A stretch of 64,000 bases of DNA from Anniella stebbinsi (GCA_029215795.1 JARDYH010000007.1:95743263-95807262); one strand, 5' to 3'. Shown: positions 1 through 11,294, counted from the first letter of the stretch. Notes: generated from the sequence alone by a model not told the origin. Program-made: numbers and translations.

Positions 1-589
1 CTCTTCTTGGGCTCAGTTCATCAATTTTCAAAATCAGTTTGCCAGGTTGTACTGATTAGGCACATCCTGTGCCCTAGAGATAAAAGCCTGTCCAGCCTTT
101 GCCGTGCCGGACTCATTGTGCAGCTCGTGCATTAATGAGATTTGGGCTGAGGGAATCAATGCAGGAGCCACCAAGCCAGAGCCCTGAGATTAATGCAGCT
201 GGCATGGCACCAAGGACCAGGGCTCAGGACGTGGGCACACTGGATGGGTTGGAGCCTGTATTGGGACTAGGGGCTGCACAATGGCGGTGCCATGGGACTG
301 CCAGGCACACCTTTCCATGTGCAGGCAAGGACCAGTGCCTAATAGGCACTGGGCTGATTTGGTGCTCTGGGCCAGCGGGACCAGAATGCTCAGTCTCCCA
401 CCTGTCACCTGGAGATCGGGGGGGGGGGCGTACAGATGGGCTGTTCATCTGAGGCTTTACTTGTTGATGTCGTTGCAGGTCCAGTTTCAGTTTATACAAG
501 TTCTCCCTGTCTAACCCAACACAAGTCTCCTCAATTCATTTTCGATGTCTGAGTGTTTATACGTCCAGGAGGCTTAGGGGCTGGAGAAC
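1..589. other. Unassigned sequence
   Basis: No repeat family, gene or RNA recognised. There is a G homopolymer near 419-428. The open frames here overlap on both strands and have no recognisable domain, so I treat them as chance frames. Confidence 0.5.
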
Positions 590-1245
590 TTGTGGGGGGG
601 GGGCACTCTCTCCGTGAGCTCAGCTCAGCTGGCCCTGTTCCGGGAGCTGACTTGGACGAGGGCTCTCAGCGCACTTTCTGGAGCTTCCAGGAATTATGCA
701 CGGTCGAGTGGCCCTGGAAAGTGAGCCTTGCCTCCCATCGTGCCAATCAGGGCCTTAAAGGCCCTCTTAAAACCTTGGATTAAGAGAGCCTTTAAGGCCC
801 CCTTGGGCGTGGGTGTGTGTGTGAGGCAAAGCTCACTTTCCAGGGCCTTCGGAGAGTGCACAATTCTCCCGGCCATGCTAAAGGTGCACCGGGGGAATTG
901 CACACTTTCTGGAGGTTCCAGAACGTGCACTTTGCCTTCCCCCCTGTGCCAATGGGGGCCTTAAAGGCCCTCTTAATCCAAGAGCCTTTAAGGCTATGAT
1001 CGGCGCACGCGGGGGGCAACATGATTGCCGCCATTAGAGTGGAGAGGAAAAATACGCAAATTATCCACAGCCTTGGGGAAATCGTGTTTCTCCCCCGTCA
1101 CTGATAGGGGCCTTAAAGGAGCTGTTAATAGAGCCTTTAAGGCCCCATCGGTGCAGTTAAGGGGGGGAAAGAGAGAAACGCAGTTTCCCCAAGGCTGGGG
1201 AACTTGCGTATTTTCTCCCTCCACTAGAGTGCCATTAACGCAGTG
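590..1245. repeat. Hairpin-rich fold-back repeat, family H copy 1
   Basis: The segment is built of fold-back units. A short hairpin with stem GGCCTTAAAGGC / GCCTTTAAGGCC recurs near 751-801, 956-992 and 1108-1145. Around the last one a larger inverted repeat runs from about 1030 to 1240: GAGTGGAGAGGAAAAATACG on the left mirrors CGTATTTTCTCCCTCCACT on the right. Related sequence lies at 63590-64000. Motifs of the type CTTTCCAGAGGCCCTGGAAAG link it to family B at 22.5 and 50.7 kb. Superfamily unknown and no target duplication seen. Boundaries are approximate. Confidence 0.6.
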
Positions 1246-1830
1246 GGGAAAAAGGACAAGGACGCAGGTCAGGGTAGGACTGTTCCGCCCTGACCTGCGC
1301 CTTTGTGTTGGGGTGAAAATCCACCGGGCATGTCCGCCTGGGCACGTGAGCAGCGGATGCAGGGGCGTCCATCTGCTGCCTTCACGGGCCCAGGCAGATT
1401 GTCACCCCAAAGCTACTGGAAGCCCCAAGGTGGCTCTGCGGTGGCACGGCGTCAATTATACGATGCATCAGCCACTCAAAGCCAGAGTGAGGCTTTCCAG
1501 AGAAGCCCTGCTATTTAAAAGTCGGAGTCTTCCCTTGACTTTCCAGGATGGAGCGAAGTGAACACAACCCTTCCGCCATCTAACCTCACTCCATCCTTGA
1601 TGTGGAGGCATGGCCAGGTGGATGGCGACCCCTGATTGGTTGGTGTCCACCCAGGCAGAAAGCAAGGGGTGGGCCCGGCTGCTAGAAACTCTGCTGCCAT
1701 CCTGAAGCAGCAACCCACTCCCGTATAGCCAGCCCCCCCCCCCCCCCGTGTGTGTGTGTGAGAGAGAGGGGGGGGGGGTAGAGCAACGGCCGAGCAGCAA
1801 TTTGAACCCATCTCTCAGTAGACCACAACC
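1246..1830. other. Unassigned, with a small hairpin and a C/GT tract
   Basis: A short inverted repeat, GCAGGTCAGGG ... CCCTGACCTGC, sits at about 1264-1298. A poly-C, (GT)n, (GA)n, poly-G tract lies at about 1732-1779. Nothing else recognised. Confidence 0.45.
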
Positions 1831-2814
1831 AATGTTCTACTTAAAACTGCGAAGAATTAACCCATCCAGAAACGGGATTCTCCTGACTTTTTCCTGCCCC
1901 CAAAAGGGCCACTTTGTCCATTAGTTCCCTGTGGGAATACATGTTAAATTCCTGTGTAAAACAGCCCTGTGGCACTTGCATATTCACAGTTTTGAGAAAA
2001 TGCGCAGATTCCAGCGCATAGCAGGCACATGGCCCAAACCAACCAATAAGTAACCATGCACAAGTGTTTGTCACATCTGGCCAGCTACGTGCAGAATTCA
2101 CGTGATTCACTCTGCCAAGGAAATTTGTATCATGGAAAGGACCTATAGGTCCAGTTGCAGTTTTCAGGTTGAAAATAGTGATTTTGGTGAGGTAACCCTG
2201 AAAGAACTGTGTTGCGAAGACCCACCTTGCCCCAGCAGCGGCGGCGGCGGCTGCTTTGGTGTATATTTTTCTTTCATTTTCTGGGAGTACTCACATAAGT
2301 GATCCCATCCGATCAGGAATCAAATAGCAAAGGAGGTGATGTCACATTGCTGCATAGCCAATTGAATTTGGCTACACTGTGATATAAATAAAAATGTAAA
2401 TGAATTCATTTGAAGGCAAATGAAGTCAATTGTGAGTGAATGCAAAAAAGGGAACGCTGCAATAATGTAAGTGAATTGATGAACATTTTTGCAAGTAGTG
2501 CTGAAAAATCAACACTGCCAAAAATGTCCATGAAGAACTGTTGAGTAGCTCCAGGAATCAGTCATCCCCTCCACCCCAGTTCTGTTGTGTTGCTAAGGGA
2601 AGTTTTGAGGACTTCCATTTTAGAGGGCAGAAAGAAGCTGTTCTATAAACACGTCGCTTGCTCCCCCCCCCAAACACCACCCGCATTTCCTCCTGGAGAA
2701 TGCTGTGATTGAAATGGGTCACGCTGCCTTCCCAGTGCAGGTAACCAGAACCCATTTCCTCTCCCCTCCCTCCCTCGCTCCCTCCTGGGATCAGTCCCAG
2801 CTCCTCTTCACATG

Positions 2815-3095
2815 CTTGGCAAACCCGGCATTTAATGTCCTGAAGCTGTGAATTAAACGGCAAGATGCTGGTGCTGATGCATCTAACGACACTCTTATCC
2901 GGAGACATCAGCCGCCCGAGAGCCAGCTTTGCTGGAGAGTTTCAAGCCATTAAACCCGAGGCTCCCTTCCATTATCGGGTTAGCATTGTTGATTAGAAAC
3001 AGCCTCTTCTTTTCCTCCTGACTGGTGGAGCTCTTTAATGATAGGCCTGCTTTCTCTGCTTCATTTAGCTGTGGGGACAGGAGCATAAAATGTGC
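2815..3095. promoter_or_regulatory. Candidate conserved noncoding element
   Basis: This is non-repetitive, moderately AT-rich DNA with several homeodomain-type cores (for example GAATTAAAC near 2850, CCATTAAACC near 2947 and TTTAATGATAG near 3034) and no coding character. Its texture resembles vertebrate conserved enhancers. That is an inference from composition only, since I cannot align it to other genomes. The surrounding 1830-3270 holds nothing else I recognise. Confidence 0.3.
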
Positions 3096-3269
3096 TCCAG
3101 TAACCCTTGCCTGCCTGCTTGCCTGCTTGAAAGGAGGAAAAGGCACCTTCTATTTATTTACCATGCCTGGGGCTGAGTGGAAAGGGCAAACCACTGACCC
3201 CCTCCTGGGAGCAGGTGGAGCAGTGAACTTCACTGGGGAGGGGTTGGGTCATACCTAGATGTGCCCAAC

Positions 3270-3480
3270 ACTGTTCTGCCTCCACTGAAAATAATTAATA
3301 TTTTTTACCCGCCTCTCCCTCTGGATCAAGGCGGGGAACAGCATTTGAATACAAAATACTATAAAATACATAAATCTGATTAAAAACATATAAAACGAAT
3401 ACATTATTAAAATAGTCAAACGTCTTAAAAATCAACTAAAACATAAATAAAATTCATCGTAAAGCATAAAGAAGCTTCAA
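3270..3480 (-). mobile_element. L2 LINE 3' tail fragment
   Basis: The sequence at about 3306-3340 is the reverse complement of the motif GGGAGAGGCGGGTAA that ends the L2 element at 29.5-32.4 kb. AT-rich 3'-untranslated sequence follows. It is a 5'-truncated insertion in minus orientation. Confidence 0.7.
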
Positions 3481-3684
3481 GATTGTTTACCCATCATGTC
3501 TTCCATCAAATGAACTCTGAGCAATGCAATCGTATGAAAGGATAAGGGGTCCCCAGCAAAGGATGGATGAATCCTTTCAATTTCGGTTTCTCTCAGTTTC
3601 TCAATCTTAAATTTGGTTTATCCTGAACGTTGAGATTGTGCTTTAATCCTTTGCATTAAAAAATGTATGCATTTTTTGTGTGGG

Positions 3685-3960
3685 CATTTATTTATTTATT
3701 TATTTATTTATTACATTTGTATACCGCCCCATAGCCGAAGCTCTCTGGGCGGTTTACATAGGATTAAAAACAATTAAAAACAATATACAAAAATTAAAAC
3801 AGCAAAAACATACAACATACACACAATCTGTACATTTAAAAACCACTTGAACACTTCAAAAAAACTACAAAAACAAAACAAAAACATTCTCTTAATGTAG
3901 GTATTTCTATATGTAATTTCGCCCCATTTTTTGCAAGCATTTTCCCCAATATAATGCATT
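3685..3960 (-). mobile_element. LINE 3' tail with TTTA repeats
   Basis: (TTTA)n at about 3689-3711 is followed by TATACCGCCCCATAGCCGAA and CTCTCTGGGCGG. This is the reverse complement of a common reptile LINE 3' end in which an 'accgcccagagagc...ggtata' motif precedes a (AATA)n tail. It is a minus-strand 5'-truncated copy with no coding part. Confidence 0.6.
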
Positions 3961-4264
3961 TTAAATACTATTTTCACAAATGCACCCTTTTTTGTGCATA
4001 CTGTAGGAGAAGTCTATTGTAAAAATTGGAAAATTGAATTCCAAAGGATAACTGAGTCTTGGTTCACATATTGGATCTCAACTGTGAAATTAGGTATGTT
4101 TGCATTAACATAAAACCAAATTAATTTCTCCCCATCCCTATCTCCAGCAAAGATTTCTTAGTAGCCTCTGATGAAAACACCATCTCCTGGAGAAGGCCAT
4201 GGCAAGTAAACTGGCTTTAAACTGGTTTAATCTATTGTGTAGATAACAGACCACACTGTAGCTT

Positions 4265-4960
4265 TTGCAATATCATTTCATTAATTTATTACATTTCTAT
4301 GCTGCCCAATAGCCGAAACTCTCTGGTTGGTTTACACAGATTAAAAACCTTAAAAATGCATAATAAAAATAATTTACCTACGAACATATAAACAGCACAC
4401 ACACACATACACACACAAAGCAATTTTAAACTATCAGCAATAAGAACAATACAGGACTGGTACAACACCTCATCATATGCTGCCAAAAACCTGAGAGAAG
4501 AGGAAGTTCTTAACCTGACATTGAAAAAGTAACAATACTGGCGCCAGGTAGCTTTCGTCAGGGAATTCATCCCATTCCATAATTGGGAGACCATCACCAA
4601 GAAAGTCCTTCCCCTTGTTGCCGGCTTCCGAGCCTCCCTCGGAGAAGGCACCTGGAGGAGGGCTTTCGATGATGAATGTAGTGTACGGGTTGGTTCATGC
4701 AGAGTCCCATTGCAGTTGCTGGGACTCCCCCTTTGAGATGGCTGTTACATGTTCAGCTGTCCAGTTGTCCTTTACATCTGGTTGCCCTACCGTCTTTTCA
4801 CCTACCAAAAGGATTAAATGCTTTCGGCCTGATGCAGCGGCCAGTGCCAGCTGGACCCATGGCCAGGTAGGCCGTAGTTTGTCAGCCAGACATTTGAGGC
4901 GGCCTAACATGATGGTCCAATAACCTCTGTCACTCAGCCTGCCTGGATTTGGCCTACAGG
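4265..4960 (-). mobile_element. LINE 3' region (L2/CR1-like), minus strand
   Basis: The 3'-tail motif at about 4284-4330 (TTATTACATTTCTATGCTGC, then CTCTCTGG) is continuous with sequence to about 4660 and probably 4960. On the minus strand this resembles the C-terminal end of a LINE ORF2 plus its 3' untranslated region. The frame is broken. A related stretch is at 25020-25480. The family is assigned by resemblance only. Confidence 0.5.
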
Positions 4961-5570
4961 GGCTTAACTGCATCTCCTTGTACACTCTCCTTCTCAATCA
5001 ATAGTGAGTCATCTTGGCAAAGCCCTTCCCTTAATGCTGATTAAAGAGTTTTTAAGAGACAGCTGCTGCAGTTCAAAAATAGCTGTTAGGCAAATACAAA
5101 AAGAGAAAAAAGGGAGGGAAAAAAGGCTTCATATTGATGGTTCTTCCAGGACTACAAAGAAAATATGCTCTGGTTCCTTTAAGAAGATGGGCTTAGTGGT
5201 GGCCAGTTTCCCCTTGCAATTGCACATGAAGGCCAATGGTTTCCAGTTGGCTCCCCCACCTCCATTTTGCCTTTTCCCCAACATGAATTAGTTTGCTTTT
5301 GCCATTCCTTCCCTACCTCTGCTGTCTTCCTCCTATCATGGCTGGAATTTATATCATAAGCTTCTTGGGGCAGATAATTGCCATTAGTTTATGGTACTCA
5401 GTTTGTAGAGTGACATCTACACTGATGGTGCTTTATAGAATTTAATGCTGCATCAGGGTTTGGGAAGAAAGAGGAAGTATTGTGGGACAGAAGTGGGGTG
5501 GGGAAGCGATGGTAAGGAAACACGATTCTCCCCTCCCCCCCCAGTCTGATGACACTCTTGGTTCTTGATG
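4961..5570. other. Unassigned sequence
   Basis: No repeat family or gene recognised. The 95-residue frame at 5004-5291 has no domain or signal peptide and I do not consider it a gene. Confidence 0.45.
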
Positions 5571-5575
5571 TACTG

Positions 5576-5800
5576 AGAGCCGGTGTGGTGTGGTGTAGTG
5601 GTGAGAGTGTTGGACTGAGAGTTGGGAGATCTGGGTTCTAGTCCCCATTCTGCAATAAAGGTTCACTGGGTGACTTTGGGCCAGTCACAGATTCTCAGCA
5701 CACCCTACCTCACAGGGTTGTTGTTGTGATGATCAAATGGGTTCCTTGGAAGAAAAATGGTGGATATAAATGCAATAAATAAATTTAAAAAAATTAAAAA
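5576..5800 (+). mobile_element. tRNA-derived SINE (squamate type)
   Basis: The head resembles a tRNA. GTGGTGTAGTGGTGAGAGTG near 5586-5610 matches an A-box region, and GGTTCTAGTCC at 5634-5644 matches the pol III B box (GGTTCGANTCC). The body has the conserved GGGTGACTTTGGGCCAGTCA and CTACCTCACAGGGTTGTTGT blocks. It ends in an A-rich AATAAATAAA tail. This organisation is known for widespread squamate SINEs that borrow a LINE 3' end. The copy is nearly full length. Confidence 0.8.
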
Positions 5801-5988
5801 TGTGAAAGCTGCTGTCTTTTGGAAGGGGTGGCCAATGAAAATGCTCTGTCCTCTGCTCTTTCATTGCCCCCTGGCTTTGATGTCCTGCACGGGCAGTTTC
5901 ATCACCTTCCATTCCAGGCCAGCCTGGCGATGTTAGAGGGCACCTTTCCCTGATTGATGCATTTTTTGGTACATTTATTGTTGTTGTT

Positions 5989-6312
5989 TGGTGACCAGAT
6001 AAAATCCAGGTCAGGGCTCATGTCACTTTAACCGTTGTAGAGAAAAGGGAATTTCAGCCAGTGTCCTTTGTATGCAATTAGGAACTGCATACCTGGTGAA
6101 ATTCCCTCTTCATCACAACAGTTAAAGGTGCAGGGGCCTGCCTTCTTTTGTATATGGTCACTCTAGTATAGTGCCTGCACCTTTAACTGTTGTGATGAAG
6201 AGGGAATTCCACGAGGAACTAATTGCATACAAATGACTCTGGCTGAAATTCCCTTTTCTCTACAATTGTTAAAGTTACATGAGCCCTGACCTGGATTTTA
6301 TCTGGTCACCGT
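5989..6312. mobile_element. hAT-like fold-back MITE, family A copy 1
   Basis: The whole element is an imperfect palindrome. GGTGACCAGATAAAATCCAG at the left is mirrored by the right end, and both arms contain a GAATTTCAGCCAGTGTC-type block and CTCTTCATCACAACAG. It has no coding capacity. This copy has degraded termini (no intact TAGG start) and no clear target duplication, unlike the copies at 22662, 23277, 33478 and 53490. Confidence 0.75.
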
Positions 6313-6429
6313 AGGCCTTTGCAAAATTTTGAGAAAGGCAAATACTGAAGGATAACAGCAGTTCAGTTCATATATTAACTTGGTAAGTTCTTAGTGAAAT
6401 GCGAACGGAATAAAATTCTCCCCAATCCC

Positions 6430-6575
6430 TACAACAAGGTATTTACTCATTTGTTTGTTTTAAAAAAACTGTATCTTTCCTGTCTTTGCAAAATAAACCC
6501 AAGGCAGCGTACAAACAAACAAAATTAAAGAAAAGAAACATAACAACGTCTCCATGGTCGCAAAACAACAAAATG
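6430..6575 (-). mobile_element. Possible LINE/SINE tail fragment
   Basis: TTTACTCATTTGTTTG followed by AACCCAAGGCAGCGTACAAA resembles, in reverse, the 3' tail shared by reptile LINEs and SINEs. The fragment is short and diverged. Confidence 0.35.
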
Positions 6576-6781
6576 GTAACACAAATTAAAAGCGGTATGG
6601 AAGCAAAATAATATTGCAGTCTTGGTGTTCTAATGCTCTGGGATTCACAGTGTCATCAGAGAGGTGCAGCATCTTCCAAAACTTGTCTGTGACTCCTGAA
6701 TGAGATCAGTTATGGTGGAATGAGTCCCCTTGTCTCCATCAGGGCCATTCTCAATCCTGAAATGGGCAGCAGCAGCAGGCG

Positions 6782-7162
6782 CAGGGCCGTGCAGGGGCGA
6801 GGGGGGTAATGGGGCCAGTGGGCCTGGGGCCCACGATTTTGAGGGGGCACGCCGACAAGGAGGTCCCCCCCCAGCTTATGCTACTGCTTCCGTAGCATAA
6901 AGGCCCATTGAGAAGCGAGGAGCCCGCCTTGGTGAAACAGCGCAGAAGCCGTCCGTTGTGAAATTCTGAATGTGAAGAAGTGATGTCTTACATCTTGAAT
7001 AAAAGTGCTTCCCATTACCTGTTTTATAAATTGTTCTAGTTCATATATGTATTTAGCACTGAATCAGTGCCACTGATTAAAAATACTTAATGAGCAGTTT
7101 GAAATGGGGGGGGGCACACTTCCCATCTGGCCTGGGCATATGACCAGCTCTGCACAGCCCTG
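6782..7162. mobile_element. hAT-like MITE, family E copy 1
   Basis: Terminal inverted repeats begin CAGGGCCGTGCAG at the left and end CTGCACAGCCCTG at the right. An internal hairpin, TTATGCTACTG ... CGTAGCATAA, lies near 6875-6901. It is homologous along its length to 12473-12874. The flanking 8-mers do not match well here, so TSD support comes from the second copy. Confidence 0.7.
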
Positions 7163-7834
7163 GCTTGGCGCGTGGTGATCGCTTGGCTTAGACTCTAGAA
7201 CTCCCTTTGGAGGGAGACCCCCCTCCCCCTTGTCCCCTCCGTCAGGGCCTTCCAGCAGCTTGCAAAGTTTTTACTTTTTTGGCAGGCACTTGGCCTGCCC
7301 AAGTATTGATGTTTTACATTCCCTTTTGAATTTTTTAATATGCTGTCTCCTGATCTCTTTTTATTGCATGATTTTATGTTCTGCATTTCTGATTTTAACT
7401 GTTGTTGTCAGCCACCTTCATCACTTTAATAGAAAAGCTCAGGTATAAAAGTTCAAAATGCATTTTATTTATTTATTTAAAATATTTCTTGGTGGCCTTT
7501 GTAATAAACACACAGGGTGCACTTGGCTCACATGGGAAAACTGCCTGGCCAGCACAGTCTGTGTGCACCTGAGAATACTTCCCAGAATTTTCTGCAAGAG
7601 GTCAGGGTCCTTGGCAGACAAGTTAAGTTGGCAAGGTTTCCTTGAAGCTGGAAAGAGAAAGTTTGAAAAATGCTGCTCAAACATTGCTGGAGTCGTGTGG
7701 GAAGTAACCATGAGAAAAGAAGGCGCCAGGCCACTCCTCTAGCACATACCTGGCCCACAGGTAATTTTGGAAGCTAAAATTATCCTTAAATGTGTCTAGT
7801 CTTTCAGAGTGGACAGACGCAGAGTGCTCTCTCT
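7163..7834. other. Unassigned, with a short TTTA-rich LINE-like tail
   Basis: Apart from (TTTA)n near 7463-7480 nothing is recognised. The overlapping frames on both strands at 7458-7758 have no domain. Confidence 0.4.
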
Positions 7835-8752
7835 GGTCCCCTCCACAAGGATTCGCTTTTACGCCCGGTTAGGCAATTATGCGCACTATCGCTGAAGCGC
7901 CTTTACGCCTAATACCTCTGCACAAGAGGCGGCGACAAAAGGCGCTTCCCTCCCCTCCCCTTCCCTCCCCGCCGCTCCCCAGCTGGCTGGCTGGTAGGCT
8001 GTGGGCAGCAGGCGAGCGCTCCTCCTCCTCGCCTTCCTTTACCCCCTCTTCTTCCTCCTCCTCCTCCCGCCGGGCCCCCCGCCGCGGGTGCCGAGCAGGA
8101 GGTGCCCCTCTTGCGGGGAAGGAGTCGCAGGCGGGCGGGCGCGGCTGCTTCGTCTCTGGGCGCCCGCCCGCCTGCGACTCCTTCCCTGCAAGCGCCTTTT
8201 GACAGCCTGATCCCCTCAGCAGGAGCCGGAGGACAGTAGAGAGAGAGGAGTGCGTGAGAGCTACTGGACGCTGCCAGGCACCTTTGGCTGCCTTGGAAAT
8301 GTGGCTGCTTTCGTGACTGGAGGGAAACTGGCTGGCGACTGGGGGCTGAGGCGGTGGAGGAGGAGATGCAAACGGCAATACCACTCGAGAGGGGATGGGA
8401 AGCTGCTGCCGCCGCCACCGCTCCTCGCAAGTCTCGGCGGGCTCGAGCTGCCGAACTGTCCCTTCCGCTCGCCGGAGCAGCAGCCCCCTCCTCATGCTGC
8501 TCCGGCGAGCGGAAGGGACAGTTGGGCAGCTCGAGCCCGCCGCGACTCGCGAGGAGCGGCGGCGGCGGCAGCAGCTTCCCATCAAAATGCTCTTTAATGG
8601 ACGGAGCAAAAAAACCTCGCTATTTAACGCACATTCGATAATGCGCACAATTGGGGAGATAACGCGCCTCTACGCCCCATTTGCGCTCCGCTGGTGTAGA
8701 GGTAAATTTTTTAATGAGACTTCAAAGAGCATTAAACCTCTCTTGTAGAGGC

Positions 8753-8755
<3 letters not shown>
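7835..8755. mobile_element. Terminal-inverted-repeat element, family C copy 1, with CpG-rich hairpin core
   Basis: The left end GGTCCCCTCCACAAGG and right end CTCTTGTAGAGGCACC form short terminal inverted repeats. Subterminal GCGCACTATCGC- and ACGCCTAATACC-type motifs are shared with copies at 16794, 20533 and 40615. The interior is CpG-rich and contains two hairpins: about 8104-8195 (GGAAGGAGTCGCAGGCGGGC mirrored) and about 8397-8580 with arms near 84 bp and a loop of about 12 bp. Superfamily unassigned; no target duplication is clear. It could be mistaken for a promoter CpG island. The frames up to 259 residues here are low-complexity. Confidence 0.65.

Positions 8756-8787
<32 letters not shown>
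8755..8787. repeat. (CT)n microsatellite
   Basis: About 16 CT units immediately abut the right end of the family C element. Confidence 0.9.
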
Positions 8788-8789
<2 letters not shown>

Positions 8790-8791
<2 letters not shown>

Positions 8792-9600
8792 CTTCAACCC
8801 CCCTCCCCCGAAACTGGCTCTGTATTCCTTGCTCCCTTAGGATGCTTGAAACTATTGCTAGATTTAACATCCAACTCTTTCTGTTCAGGTAGTGACTACC
8901 AACACCGGATGGCCATCATTCTGGCATTGAACAGACCACTTTGAGTACCAGACTTCATCCCCATTACCAGAAGGCAGAGGAAAACAGAGGGAGCGGGAAG
9001 CAGCCCCTGTGGAAGGCCATTGAACACTCTGTGAGCTATAATGGAAGATCAGTGCTCAGGTGTGCAATGGAAGTGGCTTCCTCAGCGCAGTGACCCGCAA
9101 TCATGTTACTTTCTGCCATATTGATAGGAGCAGAGGCTCTTGCTTTCACACACTGGATGGTAATAAAAAAGCAGCGCCAGTGTGCCAGTGGGGCCAAGAT
9201 TTTGCTAAACTCTTCTTCATTTTTGTAATGCTTGGCTGAGCGCTTTTTATCTTTTTGAAGTGGGTGGATTGTTGCAATCTTGTTTGGATTCCTCCCCCCC
9301 CCCCCACCCTCAATTCTGCCTCCTCACTAAAGCATTTCAGCACAAGGAGTTCTGTGTGTGCTTAAAAAAAAAGTGTGATTGGTTTGAAGTTTGGTCTCAA
9401 GTGCAGCTCCACTGGGCACAATCTACCAGTTTGAAATGGATGACTACAATTGCTGTGGCTGGTTACTGCAGCAACTACATTTCATTTTAGTGTCATTTGG
9501 GGTGGGGGTGGGGGTGGGCAGGAACAGATGCTGTACAGAACCCAAAAGTGACACAGGGCGTTTATAACCAAGGCCATCCCAAGGCATTTCATGGGAAAGG
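8790..9600. other. Unassigned sequence
   Basis: No repeat or gene recognised. There is a C homopolymer near 9293-9306. Confidence 0.4.
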
Positions 9601-9601
9601 G

Positions 9602-9750
9602 CTAGATCTACACTCCTGCTTTATAGCGGTGTTGACGTGCCCTGATCACTGTTGGGGCACAATCCACATCCCATATACTGCTTTCATCGTGTTGTATCCT
9701 GCTTTTTATTCCATGTTCGTAATGATTTGACATGAGGTGTAGAGCTGGCC
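9602..9750. mobile_element. Short inverted-repeat MITE, family D copy 1
   Basis: CTAGATCTACACTCCTGCTTT at the left and GGTGTAGAGCTGGCC at the right form degenerate inverted ends. The interior CACTGTTGGGGCACAATCCA block is shared with 16309-16436 and 22180-22300. This is the most diverged of the three. Confidence 0.6.
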
Positions 9751-9764
9751 TAGACTGTTTCTTC

Positions 9765-9948
9765 AACAGGCCGACCTAGCTGAATTTTAAGATGTTTTTA
9801 ATAATGTATTAGTTTTATTTGCTTTAATGTTTTATCTATTTTATGGTCTTTGTATTTATATTTATTGTTGTTCCCCGCCTCAATCCAGAGGGAGAGGCGG
9901 GTAAGAAATAAATAAATATATGATGATGATGATGATGATGATGATGAT
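9765..9948 (+). mobile_element. L2 LINE 3' tail fragment
   Basis: GAATTTTAAGATGTTTTTAAT leads to TTGTTCCCCGCCTCAATCCA and GGGAGAGGCGGGTAAGAAAT, ending in (GAT)n at about 9920-9948. The order and motifs match the 3' end of the L2 element at 32260-32425. It is 5'-truncated to the untranslated region. Confidence 0.8.
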
Positions 9949-11290
9949 TACTGGTAATGGAAGAGCATTTTCCCCTCAATTTCAACTGCACCCCCTCCCC
10001 TGAAAGCCACTGGCTGGCCACAGAATACCAGATCAGGTGGGAATTTGACCCCCACTCATGCATTCTACATCTGAGGATGAGAACCAACACTAGCCCTCCA
10101 TCGTTATGTTCATCACCCTCAGCGGAGGGTGCCTTGAGAAGAGGAGAGCTTTCTGTGTCTCTGGGGCCTCTCCACACCATGCAGAATGCTGGAAAATTAG
10201 TGTTCAGGATCACGTGCAGAGCCCCCACGGATACAGGAGGCTGTCCGCCTTTCAAAGTCACCCTCCAGGTGTAGAGGGTGATGGAGGGGTGGGGCTAGTG
10301 CGCATGCTTTCCCTGCATCTAGATTATCCTTGGTTTTAGAATGCCTGAATAGGGCTTTGGCTTGACCTAGTAAGGCCATTCTTGGGCTGGTTGTTCTCTG
10401 CTTTCTAGGTACATCATTTCAATGTCTTAAGGTGGTTTCTCCATTCAGTTGAAAAGCCTCCTATTCCTGAAAGGCTGCTGAAGAAGAAGAAGAAGGCACA
10501 AGGTGTGCTTGCTTTGCGCAAGGGCCTGGCAGCTGTGTGGGGCTCTGCCAGCATGCATGAGGACCCTGGGCATCTGAGGACAACAGCAGGAAAAGGGGTT
10601 TCCCGTCATTCTCAGGCAGGGTTGGGCTGGATGGAGTCTGAGTGTGTCAACAGGAAGTTTCCTGGGGAAGGAATGAAGGCCCCCACCACCATCAAGTCCC
10701 AGAAAATGGCAATAAACAAAATATTGAAATATTTCAGCTAGCATTACCTCTGGGTCCAATTATATGTTTATTGAACTTTGTTACAGCTATTGACCCTCTA
10801 AGCATGTCATGATCCACTTTTGTATCTACTTACTGCAGCAAGAATCATGCACGGAAATGTAATGAAAGCTGAACAGCTGGAATGGTTAAAATGATTTGAG
10901 ACAGTAGATCATTACATTAACTGCCTATCAAAACGCAAACTGGAACTATGATGTCTGGAGAGTGTTTGTCTAATGGAACTATTTTGGATGGAAATGAGTT
11001 ATTTGAGTTTAGTATCAATATTAAGTGGCATGTGGTATTATAATTTTAGTCAAATGGATGAATTCTGTATATCTTGAAATGTTTTGTACATTTCATCAAA
11101 TAAAACAGAAGGGAAGGAAGAGCACCAGCCTCAGCCTGAGCCTTGGGCTTTCTGGAAGGCAGGTGGAGGAACAAGGCATCCCAGGAACCCATGGAGACAA
11201 AGTCCCTGCTCTAGACTGATGTGGGGAAGAAAAGACATCAATGGGTCAAATCAGACAGCCTTGGGAAGACCACAGCCAAGAACACACAGG
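9949..11290. other. Unassigned sequence
   Basis: Nothing recognised apart from a short GAA/GAAGAAG tract near 10480. The frames at 9957-10274 and 10505-10741 have no known domain. Confidence 0.4.
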
Positions 11291-11294
11291 GCTT

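Noticed and set aside
5634..5644. Functional tRNA gene
   Set aside because: The A/B-box-like sequence belongs to a SINE head; no cloverleaf with a proper anticodon arm and acceptor stem can be formed.
7900..8600. CpG island promoter of a host gene
   Set aside because: The block is bounded by family C terminal repeats and consists of hairpins; no exon or splice pattern follows.
7869..8648. 259-codon minus-strand frame and other long frames in the CpG-rich block
   Set aside because: They are low-complexity Arg/Ser/Ala/Pro, open on several frames at once because of GC content, and lie in the palindromic core of a transposable element.
9920..9948. Histidine-repeat peptide from (GAT)n on the minus strand
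   Set aside because: The tract is the microsatellite tail of an L2 LINE.
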